A DNA stretch of 64,000 nt, taken from Ferrimicrobium acidiphilum DSM 19497. GTDB lineage: Bacteria > Actinomycetota > Acidimicrobiia > Acidimicrobiales > Acidimicrobiaceae. Both the position numbers and the translations under genes were made by a program. This document shows positions 33,992 to 43,540 of this stretch, piece after piece. Within the stretch, counting starts at the first letter, position 1, and each line of letters starts with the position of its first letter. The stretch lies in the NCBI RefSeq assembly GCF_000949255.1, contig NZ_JXUW01000003.1, positions 111,874 through 175,873 of the forward strand, given 5' to 3'. Under the pieces are notes generated by a model, which saw nothing but the letters and a program-made list of their open reading frames with translations, had not been told where the DNA came from and did not search any database.

Positions 33992-35581
33992 GTGCAAAAC
34001 CTCGACCCACGTTTGGACAACGATGAATCAGCTATTCGCGGTGGACTCGGTAAAATTTCCGTCGGCGAGCTGCGCTCTTCTCCGTCACTCAAACGAAAGC
34101 TGCTTGCGCTTCTCGCGGTAATTGGCCCTGGCATAATTGTCATGGTTGGAGACAACGATGCAGGCGGAATCACTACCTACGCGCAGGCTGGTCAAGCGTA
34201 TGGTTATACCCTGCTATGGCTCATGCCGGTCTTGGTGATCGTATTGGCGGTCTCGCAAGAGATGGTGGTACGGCTCGGTGCTGTTACCGGTGTAGGCCAC
34301 GGGAAACTACTCAAGGAGCGCTTTGGTAGGTTCTGGGCAGCCTTTTCAGTAGTGGACCTCTTTGCGCTCAATCTATTGACTCTCATAACTGAGTTCATCG
34401 GTGTTCGCTATGCACTCGGCTACTTTGGCGTACCCCCAGCAATTGCGGTTACGGTGATGGGTATCGTCCTGGTAGGCGCCGTCGCGAGCGGACGGTTCGA
34501 GCGATGGGAGCGTTTTATGCTCGTGCTCGTGCTCGTAAGTCTCTTGGTGATACCGCTGGTGCTCTTGACTCACTGGCATGTGGGTGGCGTCGCTACTGGC
34601 CTGTTGATTCCTGGAGTAAAAGGTGGCATCACATCGACGGCGACTATTTTTATAATCGGTATCGTCGGAACAACCATTGCGCCCTGGCAACTATTTTTTC
34701 AGCAATCCAACGTGGTAGACAAGCGGATCACACCACGCTGGATTAAGTACGAACGAGCAGATACCTTTATTGGTGCCATCGTGACAAATGCGGCAGCGGC
34801 TTGCGTGATGATCGCGGCAGCCGCGGTGTTTGTTGGCTTCAAGGTAGGTGCTTTCCAAGACGCTGGGCAACTCGCCCAGGGGTTTGCTAGCCATGCGGGT
34901 GCGATCACCGGTGTCATCTTTGCGATAATCCTCCTTGAGGCTTCTCTAATCGGTGCAGCAACGGTCACACTCTCGACCTCGTACGCGCTTGGCGATCTTT
35001 TTGGCGTCGATCAATCGCTGAATACACCAGTTCGGGAGGCCAAAGGCTTTTACGCCTCTTATATTCTCTTAGTCGCTATTTCGGCTGGTGTAGTGCTCAT
35101 CCCATCGTTACCACTCAGCCTGGTTAATCTCGCCGTTCAGGTTTTGGCGGGAGTTTTGCTCCCTAGCGCCCTGCTGTTTCTTCTGTTACTATGCAACGAC
35201 AAAGAGATTATGGGCCCTTGGATGAATCCACCGTGGCTCAATATTCTCGCGACTTTTATCGTCTCGTTGCTGTTGCAGCTCTCGTTGATTTTGACGATCG
35301 TGACCGTCTTGCCCACCATCTCGGTGACTGGACTCTTGATTGGCACCTTTATCCCTGTTGTTGTTGTGACCGTCGGTGTGGCGATCTACCAGGTGAAGAT
35401 ACGCACTCCGGAGCACATTGACAGAGTAGCACGCCTTAGTTGGTCGATGCCTGCGTCGGCACTCCTGCACCGTCCCCCCCAGTCGCGTGGTCGCGGACTA
35501 GTTCTTCTTTTCGTACGCATCTACCTGATCATCGCGGTCATCCTGATGGTGATCAGTTTTGTACGCCTTGGTTCTGGTTAA
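33992..35581 (+). CDS. Nramp-related (SLC11-like) divalent metal transporter, non-canonical site
   Basis: 529 residues, about 11-12 membrane helices. Start GTG 33992, with AGAAGGAGG 8 nt upstream. The helix-1 motif that is DPGN in Mn/Fe transporters is DNDAGG here (Asp54-Gly59), and the helix-6 MPH motif is APW (Ala230-Trp232), so the soft methionine ligand is gone. That pattern recalls Nramp-related magnesium transporters (NRMT), which replace the methionine. The convergent neighbour is a soluble MgtE_N-CBS protein, which supports Mg2+ as substrate. A classical MntH function is therefore doubtful. Energised probably by the membrane potential. Confidence 0.82.
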   Translation: MQNLDPRLDNDESAIRGGLGKISVGELRSSPSLKRKLLALLAVIGPGIIVMVGDNDAGGITTYAQAGQAYGYTLLWLMPVLVIVLAVSQEMVVRLGAVTGVGHGKLLKERFGRFWAAFSVVDLFALNLLTLITEFIGVRYALGYFGVPPAIAVTVMGIVLVGAVASGRFERWERFMLVLVLVSLLVIPLVLLTHWHVGGVATGLLIPGVKGGITSTATIFIIGIVGTTIAPWQLFFQQSNVVDKRITPRWIKYERADTFIGAIVTNAAAACVMIAAAAVFVGFKVGAFQDAGQLAQGFASHAGAITGVIFAIILLEASLIGAATVTLSTSYALGDLFGVDQSLNTPVREAKGFYASYILLVAISAGVVLIPSLPLSLVNLAVQVLAGVLLPSALLFLLLLCNDKEIMGPWMNPPWLNILATFIVSLLLQLSLILTIVTVLPTISVTGLLIGTFIPVVVVTVGVAIYQVKIRTPEHIDRVARLSWSMPASALLHRPPQSRGRGLVLLFVRIYLIIAVILMVISFVRLGSG

Positions 35582-35712
35582 CTCGCTAACGGCCAGATTA
35601 AGGTCGTTCGCAGCTTCTGTGACTCGCATTGTGGCCGACGGTGTGGGGAGTGCCGATCCAACATGCCGAGAGTGGCAGCTATAGTCGACCTCTGTTCGTG
35701 ATGGTCCGGTTG

Positions 35713-36960
35713 CTATTCGCTGAGTGCCTCTTGGCGTCGGCGCCAGCTTGGCGTGATCGTCCGTGGCAGTACGTCGTCAACGGTAACCGATCCGAGTAGA
35801 AGACCGTCGTCATCGACTACCGCTAGCGCTGCGAGGTTGTAGTCGGCCATCAGCACGGCCACTTCGCTGAGGTCGGAGCCGGGCTGCACAACCGGAGGTT
35901 CTGTCTCGGCGTGTTTGGCGAGCGTGTCTTGCTGGTCAGCGCTGATCATGGCAGAGATGGCGATTTGGCCGTAGAGGTGGCCCGAGCCATCGGTCAGGAA
36001 GATCGACCACAGGTTGTGTGGAAGTGCATCGCGGTTTCTCAGCACCTCACAGGCGTCGGCCACCGTCATGTTTGGGTCTAATGTGATGACATCGGTCGTC
36101 ATGAGGCCACCTGCTGATTCCGGATGGTAGTTGAGTAGCCTAATAATTGGCTCACGAGCGTCAACGGGCACCGCCGCCAACACTCCCTCACGCCTATCCT
36201 GGTCGAGGCTGAGAAGTAAATCTACGGCGTCGTCAGGCTCCATCTCGCTGAGCAGCTCGCCAACTTCTGTATCGGTACGATGGCGGATGGCGTCGCGTTG
36301 TCTCGCTGGCGCCAACTCTTCGACGACGTCTGCCTCAAATTCAGGGTCTGCTTGCAAGGCACCTAGAATCTCCTGCCCTTCAACTTCAGAGGCCTCTTCC
36401 AAGAGGTCGGCTAGCTGAGCAGGGTGGAGCTTGCGGATGCTGCGGAGTTCTAGACGTTTGCGCGCGCTTGGCACATGGCCAACCAGGGGAACGAGGTCGA
36501 GCCAGTCAACCAACGAATGCTCTCTTGCCGATCGCTTCGCTTTAAGCCATCTACTCCGGTGTGCGGTAGCGGCGTCAATTGAGACGGCGCGCCAGATTGT
36601 CTGTTCACAGTTGAAACCGACGTCTTTGGCGGTTACCAAACGCGGTCGTAATTTGGATTTTGTCCATATCAGGTGGTGATTGAGAAGATCGCGTTCGATC
36701 AGTATCTCTTGAGGTCGACGTTCAAATGCAGAGAATTCTGAGAGGGCCTGGTCGGTTGCGACTGACTCTTCTGTGAGGCGCACCAGCTTGTCGCTGGATA
36801 TGAAAATGGAGGTATCGTTGACTGAGACCAAGAAGCCGGTCAAGACCGGATATCTTGCCTCCTCGAGTCGAAGAACGGCGTCTTCGACCTTGCCAATCTC
36901 TGATCCCTGTACAAACACGGGATTTCGGACAACCTCGGTAAACCATAGGAGTTGATCCAT
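35713..36960 (-). CDS. Soluble PRC-barrel + MgtE_N + CBS-pair protein
   Basis: 415 residues without any membrane helix. Order: PRC-barrel-like segments in the first 160 residues, an MgtE intracellular N-domain (about 190-285; HPAQLADLLEEASEVEGQEI, then LLSEMEPDDAVDLLLSLDQD), then two CBS motifs (about 290-400; AGGLMTTDVITLDPNMTVAD and VDDDGLLLGSVTVDDVL). In true MgtE these cytosolic parts bind Mg2+ and gate the channel; here the channel domain is missing. A role as a Mg2+ sensor acting on the adjacent Nramp-related transporter is inferred. Convergent with it, 130 bp apart. Confidence 0.85.
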   Translation of the reverse strand: MDQLLWFTEVVRNPVFVQGSEIGKVEDAVLRLEEARYPVLTGFLVSVNDTSIFISSDKLVRLTEESVATDQALSEFSAFERRPQEILIERDLLNHHLIWTKSKLRPRLVTAKDVGFNCEQTIWRAVSIDAATAHRSRWLKAKRSAREHSLVDWLDLVPLVGHVPSARKRLELRSIRKLHPAQLADLLEEASEVEGQEILGALQADPEFEADVVEELAPARQRDAIRHRTDTEVGELLSEMEPDDAVDLLLSLDQDRREGVLAAVPVDAREPIIRLLNYHPESAGGLMTTDVITLDPNMTVADACEVLRNRDALPHNLWSIFLTDGSGHLYGQIAISAMISADQQDTLAKHAETEPPVVQPGSDLSEVAVLMADYNLAALAVVDDDGLLLGSVTVDDVLPRTITPSWRRRQEALSE

Positions 36961-37084
36961 CAGGTTGATAAGTGTAGTACCTTCGCTTATGTTTTCCGAG
37001 CGTCTTGGGCCGACCGACTGACGAGGCTACCGAGCGGTAAGCTATGGTCCGTGATACCGTGGAGTGAGATCGCCGCAGTGGCGA

Positions 37085-38314
37085 ATGATTGACAAACTTA
37101 GGATAGCCTTCACCCTCTATCGTGGGAATCCGCATTCAGGGGGCCAGGGTGTCTACACCGCTTTTTTGACGCGAGAGCTCGCCAGGTTGGGGCATGATGT
37201 TCAGGTCTTCGCTGGACCGCCGTATCCACAACTTGATCCACGCGTGACTCTGCACAAGGTGCCCGGACTAAACCTCTTGAGGGAGCCAGACCCTTTTCGA
37301 TTTCCAAGCCTCAACGAATTCAAGAGCATCGAAGATCTCTTCGAGTTCGGACTCATGAGCGTGGGTGCCTTCCCGGATCCAAAAGGTTTTGGATGGCGAC
37401 TACGGAGGTATCTTGACGAGCTTCGGCATGATTTTGACCTTGTTCACGATAACCAGTCTCTGAACTGGACGCTTGCGAGGCTGGCGCGCGAGGGAGTTCC
37501 GATACTCTCGTCAATCCACCACCCGATTAGTGTCGATCGTAGGCTCGCTCTTGAGGCCGCCGAATCGATCAAAGCTCGAGTTGGTCTCCACCGCTTCTAT
37601 AGCTTTATTCCTATGCAGGTATCTGTGGCACGCGAGATCCCTCGAATTCTCACGGTCTCGCAGTCGTCTGCCGGAGATCTGGCGAGAGAACTTGGTGTTG
37701 ATCGTCGCAAGATCTCTGTGGTGCCTATAGGTGTTGACACCGATCTCTATGCTCCTCATCCTGATATTCCTCGTGAGCAGGGGTTGATCTGTACCACTGC
37801 AAGTGCTGATGTCCCCTTGAAGGGGCTGCGCTATCTAATCGAAGCGGTGAGCCTGTTGCCATGGACAAGGCTTATCATTATGGGACCTCATGAGAATTCG
37901 AACCAACTCCGAGCACTGCTCGCTCGATTCGGGCTCCAAGACAGGGTAACGGTGACCGGAGCCCTCACGCGTGAGGAGATGGTGCACGTCTATGCACGCG
38001 CAAGTGTGGCTGTTGTGCCATCGTTGTACGAGGGATTCTCATTGCCAGCAGTAGAGGCGATGGCATGCGCAGTCCCGCTGGTAGCCGCACGAGGAGGTGC
38101 CTTGCCTGAGGTGGTAGGCGACGCGGGGGCGATGACAACAGCAGGTTCAGCAAGAGCCTTGGCGGAGGCGATTGAGGCTGTGCTGGCGGCTGGTCCAGCA
38201 GCTCTCGAGCGTGGACTCTATGCAAGAGAGCGCGCTATTGCGCGGTTCTCATGGCGCCAGACGGCGCTCGCGACTCTAGATCAGTACCGTGGACTCGTGA
38301 GTGGAACGCCATGA
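37085..38314 (+). CDS. Glycosyltransferase family 4 (GT-B fold)
   Basis: 409 residues from ATG 37085 (MIDKLRIAFTLYRGN); a GTG at 37064 would add seven. The N-terminal domain has NPHSGGQGVYTAFLTRELAR, the nucleotide-sugar domain VVPIGVDTDLYAPHPDI, and the GT4 E-x7-E region SLYEGFSLPAVEAMACAVPL. A retaining transferase at the cytoplasmic face of the membrane is likely. Its stop overlaps the methyltransferase start (ATGA). First gene of a coupled four-gene cluster; acceptor unknown. Confidence 0.88.
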   Translation: MIDKLRIAFTLYRGNPHSGGQGVYTAFLTRELARLGHDVQVFAGPPYPQLDPRVTLHKVPGLNLLREPDPFRFPSLNEFKSIEDLFEFGLMSVGAFPDPKGFGWRLRRYLDELRHDFDLVHDNQSLNWTLARLAREGVPILSSIHHPISVDRRLALEAAESIKARVGLHRFYSFIPMQVSVAREIPRILTVSQSSAGDLARELGVDRRKISVVPIGVDTDLYAPHPDIPREQGLICTTASADVPLKGLRYLIEAVSLLPWTRLIIMGPHENSNQLRALLARFGLQDRVTVTGALTREEMVHVYARASVAVVPSLYEGFSLPAVEAMACAVPLVAARGGALPEVVGDAGAMTTAGSARALAEAIEAVLAAGPAALERGLYARERAIARFSWRQTALATLDQYRGLVSGTP

Positions 38315-38973
38315 TCAGCTTTCGCTGGGAGGAGCTTGACGACATTAGTCATTCTCGGGTGCTCGATCTCGGCGCAGGCACTGGCCGACACCTGCGTGCT
38401 CTGGACGCCAAGGGCGCTTGGGTTGTCGCCGGGGATCTGCGACCGGAGATCCATGCCGCTTCGGGTGGCGTGGTGCAGCTAGATGCACATCATCTCCCCT
38501 TCTTGGATGCGAGCTTCGATCTCGTCGTCGTCTCAGAGGTGCTCGAACACGTCCCAGATCCACTCATAGTTCTCCAGGAGTGTGCTCGCATCGTAAGTCC
38601 TGGGGGAATGGTGGTAATCTCAGTGCCTCGTTGCGGGCCTGAGGCGATTAATTGGCTGCTCTCTCTAGAGTATCACAGTGTCCCTGGTGGCCACATCCAC
38701 ATCTTCACTCGTGGTGAGCTCAGTGCTCTAGCCCGGGAGGCGGGTTTTGCCACAGTGAAGACTCACCACAGCCACGCGCTCCACAGTCCTTACTGGTGGT
38801 TGAAGTCCTTTGTCGGCATAGAGCACTCTCCCAAAGTTGTGCCGGTACGCTGGTACGAACGAGCATTGGTTAGTGAACTCATGGGTCGGTCACCATTGCT
38901 TACTCACATCGAGTCGATCGCGAATCCGGTGCTCGGGAAAAGTATCGTCCTGTATTTGAGGATCGACCGCTGA
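38311..38973 (+). CDS. SAM-dependent methyltransferase in GT4/toroid cluster
   Basis: 220 residues from ATG 38311, which overlaps the upstream stop; the open frame reaches 38251 but inside the GT gene. Methyltransf_11-like core: VLDLGAGTGRHLRAL, VVAGDLRPEIHAA, FDLVVVSEVLEHVPDP and ARIVSPGGMVVISVPR. A C-terminal extension, HIHIFTRGELSALAREAGF, is typical of methyltransferases acting on lipid or isoprenoid intermediates. The stop overlaps the next start by one base. Confidence 0.87.
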   Translation: MISFRWEELDDISHSRVLDLGAGTGRHLRALDAKGAWVVAGDLRPEIHAASGGVVQLDAHHLPFLDASFDLVVVSEVLEHVPDPLIVLQECARIVSPGGMVVISVPRCGPEAINWLLSLEYHSVPGGHIHIFTRGELSALAREAGFATVKTHHSHALHSPYWWLKSFVGIEHSPKVVPVRWYERALVSELMGRSPLLTHIESIANPVLGKSIVLYLRIDR

Positions 38974-39959
38974 TGATCGAACTAGAGGCGACGCTAGATA
39001 GTATCTGTGCTCTCCAGGATCGACGTGGTTTGATTCCATGGGCGAAGGGGAGTCACGCTGATCCATGGAACCACACTGAGGCGGTGGTTGCTTTAACGCT
39101 CGGTGGTCGACACCGAGCCGCCAAGCGAGGTATCGAATGGCTGGCATCGGCTGTGAATCGCGATGGCTCTTACTGCCAGTTCTTTACGAGTTCAGCGGTT
39201 CTTGAGCCGCGTATCGATTTGAATAACTGTCTATACCCGGCGGTAGGGTTGCTCGCCTATCTGGTAAGCGCGAGAGACATGAGCAGTGTGCGCAGCTTTC
39301 TAGTCTCCTTTGACGTAACCGTTGATTTTGTCCTGGATCAACAGCGAAGTGATGGTTCGTTCCCTTGGGCTCTGTCGCCTGATCGAACGGCGCTAGAAGG
39401 CTCTTTGTTGGCTGGATCATCGGCAATGCTGCTCTCGCTTGAGGCGATAGAGGCGTTGGATATGATGATCGGTCGAAATCGTCCACGAATCAAAGAGGCC
39501 GCATCTGCACTGTGCAACTACATTAGCGACCCTCACAGCCAGTTTCTGGCCAAGGAGGCCTGGGCGATGGACGGGTACTATCCGATTCTGGCGGGAGTTC
39601 TCGATGATGTGGACGCAAGTAAGCGGATGAAGGCATTTCTACTGCGTCACTATGTAACCGGGTGCGGTATACAAGCTATTGCAGACAGCGGCTGGGTAAC
39701 GGCGGCGGAGACGGCCGAGACGGCGATGGCTTTGGTCCGTATCGGCGAACTTGGTATGGCGCGGCAGATGCTACAGGACATAGAGCAGCTACGTTGCGGC
39801 GATGGAGGATACTTGACCGGCTGGGTCCTCCCCGACAGGGTAAGCTTCCCATCGGAGGAGGAGAGCGCCTACTCTGCAGCGGCGGTAATTATCGCCCACT
39901 ACCTCGTCGCCCTCGGAAGACCTTCGGGTCTCATCGAGGGTATCCTAGCGCGGGAGTGA
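38973..39959 (+). CDS. Prenyltransferase/squalene-oxidase-repeat (alpha/alpha-toroid) protein
   Basis: 328 residues built of repeated helical units containing DPWNHTEAVVALTLGGRHRA, VLDQQRSDGSFPWAL, and WVTAAETAETAMALVRI with YLTGWVLPD, the QW/toroid repeat pattern found in terpenoid cyclases, prenyltransferase beta subunits and related proteins. At half the length of squalene-hopene cyclase and without a DXDD acid motif, it is not a standard triterpene cyclase; it may bind an isoprenoid or be a glycan-related toroid enzyme. Third gene of the cluster. Confidence 0.75.
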   Translation: MIELEATLDSICALQDRRGLIPWAKGSHADPWNHTEAVVALTLGGRHRAAKRGIEWLASAVNRDGSYCQFFTSSAVLEPRIDLNNCLYPAVGLLAYLVSARDMSSVRSFLVSFDVTVDFVLDQQRSDGSFPWALSPDRTALEGSLLAGSSAMLLSLEAIEALDMMIGRNRPRIKEAASALCNYISDPHSQFLAKEAWAMDGYYPILAGVLDDVDASKRMKAFLLRHYVTGCGIQAIADSGWVTAAETAETAMALVRIGELGMARQMLQDIEQLRCGDGGYLTGWVLPDRVSFPSEEESAYSAAAVIIAHYLVALGRPSGLIEGILARE

Positions 39960-40601
39960 GTTCACCGGGTGTCGTTGTAACCCAACCAATGGTCCTTCGC
40001 GATCCACCAGTCTGAATCCAGAGTGGAGTGCTGCCACCATAATCTCATAGGGTGGTCGTCCGCCGAGTGCCGGATCTTCGAAGACGTCATCGATGATGAT
40101 CATGCCGTTGTCGGCGAGCAACGCAATCGCACAGAGGTAGTCTGTCCACGCCGACAGCGGATCATGGCCACCGTCGATCATGATCATCGCGAAGCCGGGT
40201 CTCAGTAGTGTAGCTAGGACCTTGCTGCTGGCTATCAGTACGGTTACTTGATCACGGAGGTTCGCGAGTTCGAGCGTGTCCATCAATATAGTGCTTGAAT
40301 CTAGACGTCCGTGGACTCGATCGACTATGGCTGGGTCATAATAGGGGAACGGCGGCTTCATCTCGATCGACCCAAGATGGCGATCTACTGTGATCAGCGA
40401 GCGATGGTGATGGCGCGCAATCGTACCGAGCACCACGGTCGAACGTCCGCAGTAGCTCCCAATCTCGAGCAATGGTCCCTCTGACCTCGCTAGGGCTAGC
40501 TCAGTTAGCCGTGAGAGCCCTCTCAATTGTCGCAAAGGGAAGTACCCTGGTACCGTCGCAGCAAAATCGAGCGCTGACGCTAGCTCAACGTCACTGATCA
40601 T
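39945..40601 (-). CDS. Class I SAM methyltransferase (Methyltransf_24-like)
   Basis: 218 residues: GPLLEIGSYCGRSTVVLGTI (motif I), LITVDRHLGSIE (acidic loop), FAMIMIDGGHDPLSAWTDYL with the metal-type D-GGH, and MIIIDDVFEDP. This family includes O-methyltransferases and deacetoxycephalosporin-hydroxylase-like proteins, with a divalent metal commonly bound. It converges on the toroid gene with a 15-bp overlap of coding ends, so it belongs to the cluster by position although on the other strand. Confidence 0.8.
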   Translation of the reverse strand: MISDVELASALDFAATVPGYFPLRQLRGLSRLTELALARSEGPLLEIGSYCGRSTVVLGTIARHHHRSLITVDRHLGSIEMKPPFPYYDPAIVDRVHGRLDSSTILMDTLELANLRDQVTVLIASSKVLATLLRPGFAMIMIDGGHDPLSAWTDYLCAIALLADNGMIIIDDVFEDPALGGRPPYEIMVAALHSGFRLVDREGPLVGLQRHPVNSLPR

Positions 40602-40767
40602 CTGAGAGCTGCTGATTTAGGAGCAATGCTTGGATCACCACCGACAGAGAACGACCCATTTTCTAACGTCAAAGGTCGACTCCTTCCTTTCTGCATCTCT
40701 ACGATTCCGGCTTCACTCACATTTCAAGCCGATAACGCATAGCTGCTCTGGTCGGAACCCAAGCTGG

Positions 40768-43311
40768 CTAAGACAGAATGGAGCTGAGTCGACCTGCATA
40801 TCGATCGCGGAAACGTAGATTCACTCGGTAGCGCTCAAGTGTCTGCGCTAGCAAGCGCTCACCAGCTGGGAGCTTATGAGACTCGAAGAAGGAGAAGACT
40901 TGCGAAGAACGTTGATACGATGACGGTGAAATCAGCGTTGGCAGGGATCCGAATGCAAGGTCGTAATTATTTGCCGGAAGCCTTGCTAGAAGCTCGTCGA
41001 AGTGCGAGAAGGCGAAGTCAAGTCCGATCTCACCCACCGCCTCGTTGGCGATGATGCGGTTGAGAACGAAGGCTCCATCCTGGGATCTAATTGAGGAGAG
41101 AATCATGGGTAGAAGACGGTTGATTAGCGACGGCTGTCGAAAATCAGCCAAAGCGAGGAGATGACGTCGCTCATCTAGCGGGTCAACCGGATTGCGGTAG
41201 CGATCGAGCATGAAGGCAAACTCCGAGTCATCGCCATGCTTGGCGACGGTGGCAAGCACGGCATTGGCTAGATCGCCACTTGGTCCACCGACACCGCTCA
41301 TCTCCTCGCGGAACCACTGAAGTGCCTGTTCGCGGACGTCAGGGTCATCAGCAATTGTGCCAAGTGCGGTAAAGGCAACCGATCGAGCGACCTTGGTTCT
41401 AGGGGTATCGGAGGGAGTTGGCTCCATGCCCAAGGCTGAGATCAACGGATTGAAGATATTGGTAGTGAGCTTAACGACTAGCGCTTGCTCTTCCGGTGAC
41501 GCAATACGCTGCAAGAGCCCAAGGGAGGATGACACTACCTGCAAGACGTTGGGGTCGGTCTCGGTCGCGCAGTGGTTAAACAGCTCGACTGCATCGGCCA
41601 GCGACACTTGGTCTGCGAGAACCAGAGCCCAGGTGTCGGCGATTAGGTTAAAACGTTCGAGCATCGCAAGCTCGCTAAAGCGTTCGCTGATCTTGGGCAG
41701 TACCTGTTGGGAGTACCGCGTGCGGTATACCCCGATGCCTCCTGCATTGACGATAATCGGCTCGGAATCGGCGGTTAACACCTGGTCTTGCTGGCCAAGC
41801 AGCACCCGACCCTCTACCCCGTTCAACTCCCGGCTCACCACCGGTATGAGCCAACTAGAGCCAATTTCGCCGACAGGATCACTCTCGTCGCTCAAGAAGC
41901 GGAATGGAACTTGAGAGAGGCGGACTCCGTTTGGCAAAGCATCGACGGTGACGAGTGGATGACCCCCCTGCAAGATCCAGGTGTTCATCATCTCGGTGAC
42001 TGGTTGATCGCTTGCCTCTTCAAGTGCGGACCAAAGATCCTCAGTCTCTGCGTTGCCATGGAGGTGGCTGTTGAGGTAGCTCCTTACGCCGGCTTTGAAG
42101 GTCTCCTCACCGAGGTACTGCTCCATCATCTTGATCACTGAACACCCCTTCTCGTAGGTGAGAAGATCAAACATATTTTCGGCGTCTGATGGTGCTATCA
42201 CGGGAAATTCGATCGGCCTTGTTGATGGAAGTCCATCCACGTTGAGTGCTCCTAGGCGGGCTATGCCGAAGGACTCCCACTTGTGCCATTCAGGGTTGAA
42301 CGCATCCGATGCGCCCGTCTCCATAAAGGTCGCAAAAGCTTCGTTTAACCAGATTCCGTTCCACCATTTCATGGTGACCAAGTCGCCAAACCACATGTGC
42401 GCAATCTCATGACAAACTACGTCACAGATGCGCTCAAGCTCCATCTGTCCCGCTCTCGTCTCATCGACCAGAAGTGCCGTCTCTCGAAAAGTAACCGCTC
42501 CGAGATTCTCCATTGCGCCGAAGGCAAAATCGGGAATCGCGAGCAGATCGAGTTTTGGTGCCGGATATGGTATCTGGAACCAATCCTCGAAGTAGGCGAT
42601 TGCATGCTGTGCAACCCGAAGCGCATAGCTAGTAAGCGCCTCTTTGCCCGGTGTGTGGATTACACGCACTGGTATACCGTTGGCGATCACCGGAGTCGTG
42701 GCTCGCAGGTCGCCGACGATAAAGGCCAGCAGGTAGGTGGACATAATCATGGTGGTTTCGTACTGGTGGGTTACGAAGTCTGAGTTGTCGCTTGGTTGGC
42801 TAGCAACTTCGGGATAGTTTGAGATCGCCTCGAGGGCCGCTGGTGTCTCGAGGGTCACGGCAAAGGTGGCCTTCATGTCGGGTTCGTCGAAACATGGGAA
42901 GGCTTGCCTTGCACCAGTGGATTCAAATTGGGTTGTGGCCATCTTGCGGCTAACCCCTTGTTCGTCGTTGTAGACGGAGCTATAGAGGCCCGAAAGGTCA
43001 GAGCGCAACCGTGCAGAGAACTCCAGGTAGATCTCAGCATCGGTCCCGGCCGTTAGCGGAGCAGTCCGTTGAATTTGTACGATCTCATGGGCTGGGTCGA
43101 CCGTGACTGAGGCGGACTCTCCGTTGACGCGAGCAAGCGATACGGTAATGTCAACTGCATTGAGCTCGATGAGCGCTGTAGCCTCGTTGACTCGCACTGC
43201 AATAGTCTCGTATCCTGAGAAGACCTCTTGATCGGGGTCGATATGAAGGAAGAGGTCGTAGTGGACGGGCTCAACGGACCGGCTTAAGCGGTATGGGTTA
43301 TCATCTCTCAC
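40768..43311 (-). CDS. pepN: M1-family zinc aminopeptidase
   Basis: 847 residues. N-terminal beta domain, then the exopeptidase motif GAMEN (265-269) and the zinc site HEIAH (301-305) with the third ligand Glu324 in WLNEAF, exactly spaced. A C-terminal ERAP1-like helical domain follows (from about 520). It removes N-terminal residues from peptides in the cytoplasm. ATG 43311. Monocistronic, divergent from the PfkB kinase gene. Typical length for actinobacterial PepN. Confidence 0.94.
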   Translation of the reverse strand: MRDDNPYRLSRSVEPVHYDLFLHIDPDQEVFSGYETIAVRVNEATALIELNAVDITVSLARVNGESASVTVDPAHEIVQIQRTAPLTAGTDAEIYLEFSARLRSDLSGLYSSVYNDEQGVSRKMATTQFESTGARQAFPCFDEPDMKATFAVTLETPAALEAISNYPEVASQPSDNSDFVTHQYETTMIMSTYLLAFIVGDLRATTPVIANGIPVRVIHTPGKEALTSYALRVAQHAIAYFEDWFQIPYPAPKLDLLAIPDFAFGAMENLGAVTFRETALLVDETRAGQMELERICDVVCHEIAHMWFGDLVTMKWWNGIWLNEAFATFMETGASDAFNPEWHKWESFGIARLGALNVDGLPSTRPIEFPVIAPSDAENMFDLLTYEKGCSVIKMMEQYLGEETFKAGVRSYLNSHLHGNAETEDLWSALEEASDQPVTEMMNTWILQGGHPLVTVDALPNGVRLSQVPFRFLSDESDPVGEIGSSWLIPVVSRELNGVEGRVLLGQQDQVLTADSEPIIVNAGGIGVYRTRYSQQVLPKISERFSELAMLERFNLIADTWALVLADQVSLADAVELFNHCATETDPNVLQVVSSSLGLLQRIASPEEQALVVKLTTNIFNPLISALGMEPTPSDTPRTKVARSVAFTALGTIADDPDVREQALQWFREEMSGVGGPSGDLANAVLATVAKHGDDSEFAFMLDRYRNPVDPLDERRHLLALADFRQPSLINRLLPMILSSIRSQDGAFVLNRIIANEAVGEIGLDFAFSHFDELLARLPANNYDLAFGSLPTLISPSSYQRSSQVFSFFESHKLPAGERLLAQTLERYRVNLRFRDRYAGRLSSILS

Positions 43312-43540
43312 CTCAACTACGATAGCCGAGATCGGCGCCAGGGGCGAGCCAAGCGTCTGGAATCCGTGTTGACTAGGTCAACTCCACCTCTAACACCTAC
43401 TACCGTCAGTGGGATCGGACGCGCAAGTGACTCCTTCGCAGAACGAATGACAGTGGTGATCTGTGCACGAGACTGGGTTCTTGAGGTAGCTGCAAAGATT
43501 GGGTGTAAATGACCTTGGAACGCTCCTAGGCTGGAACCCC

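Noticed and set aside
38251..38310. Longer N-terminus for the second cluster methyltransferase
   Set aside because: The extra 20 residues are out-of-frame translation of the glycosyltransferase end; ATG 38311 gives an ATGA overlap and a normal methyltransferase start.
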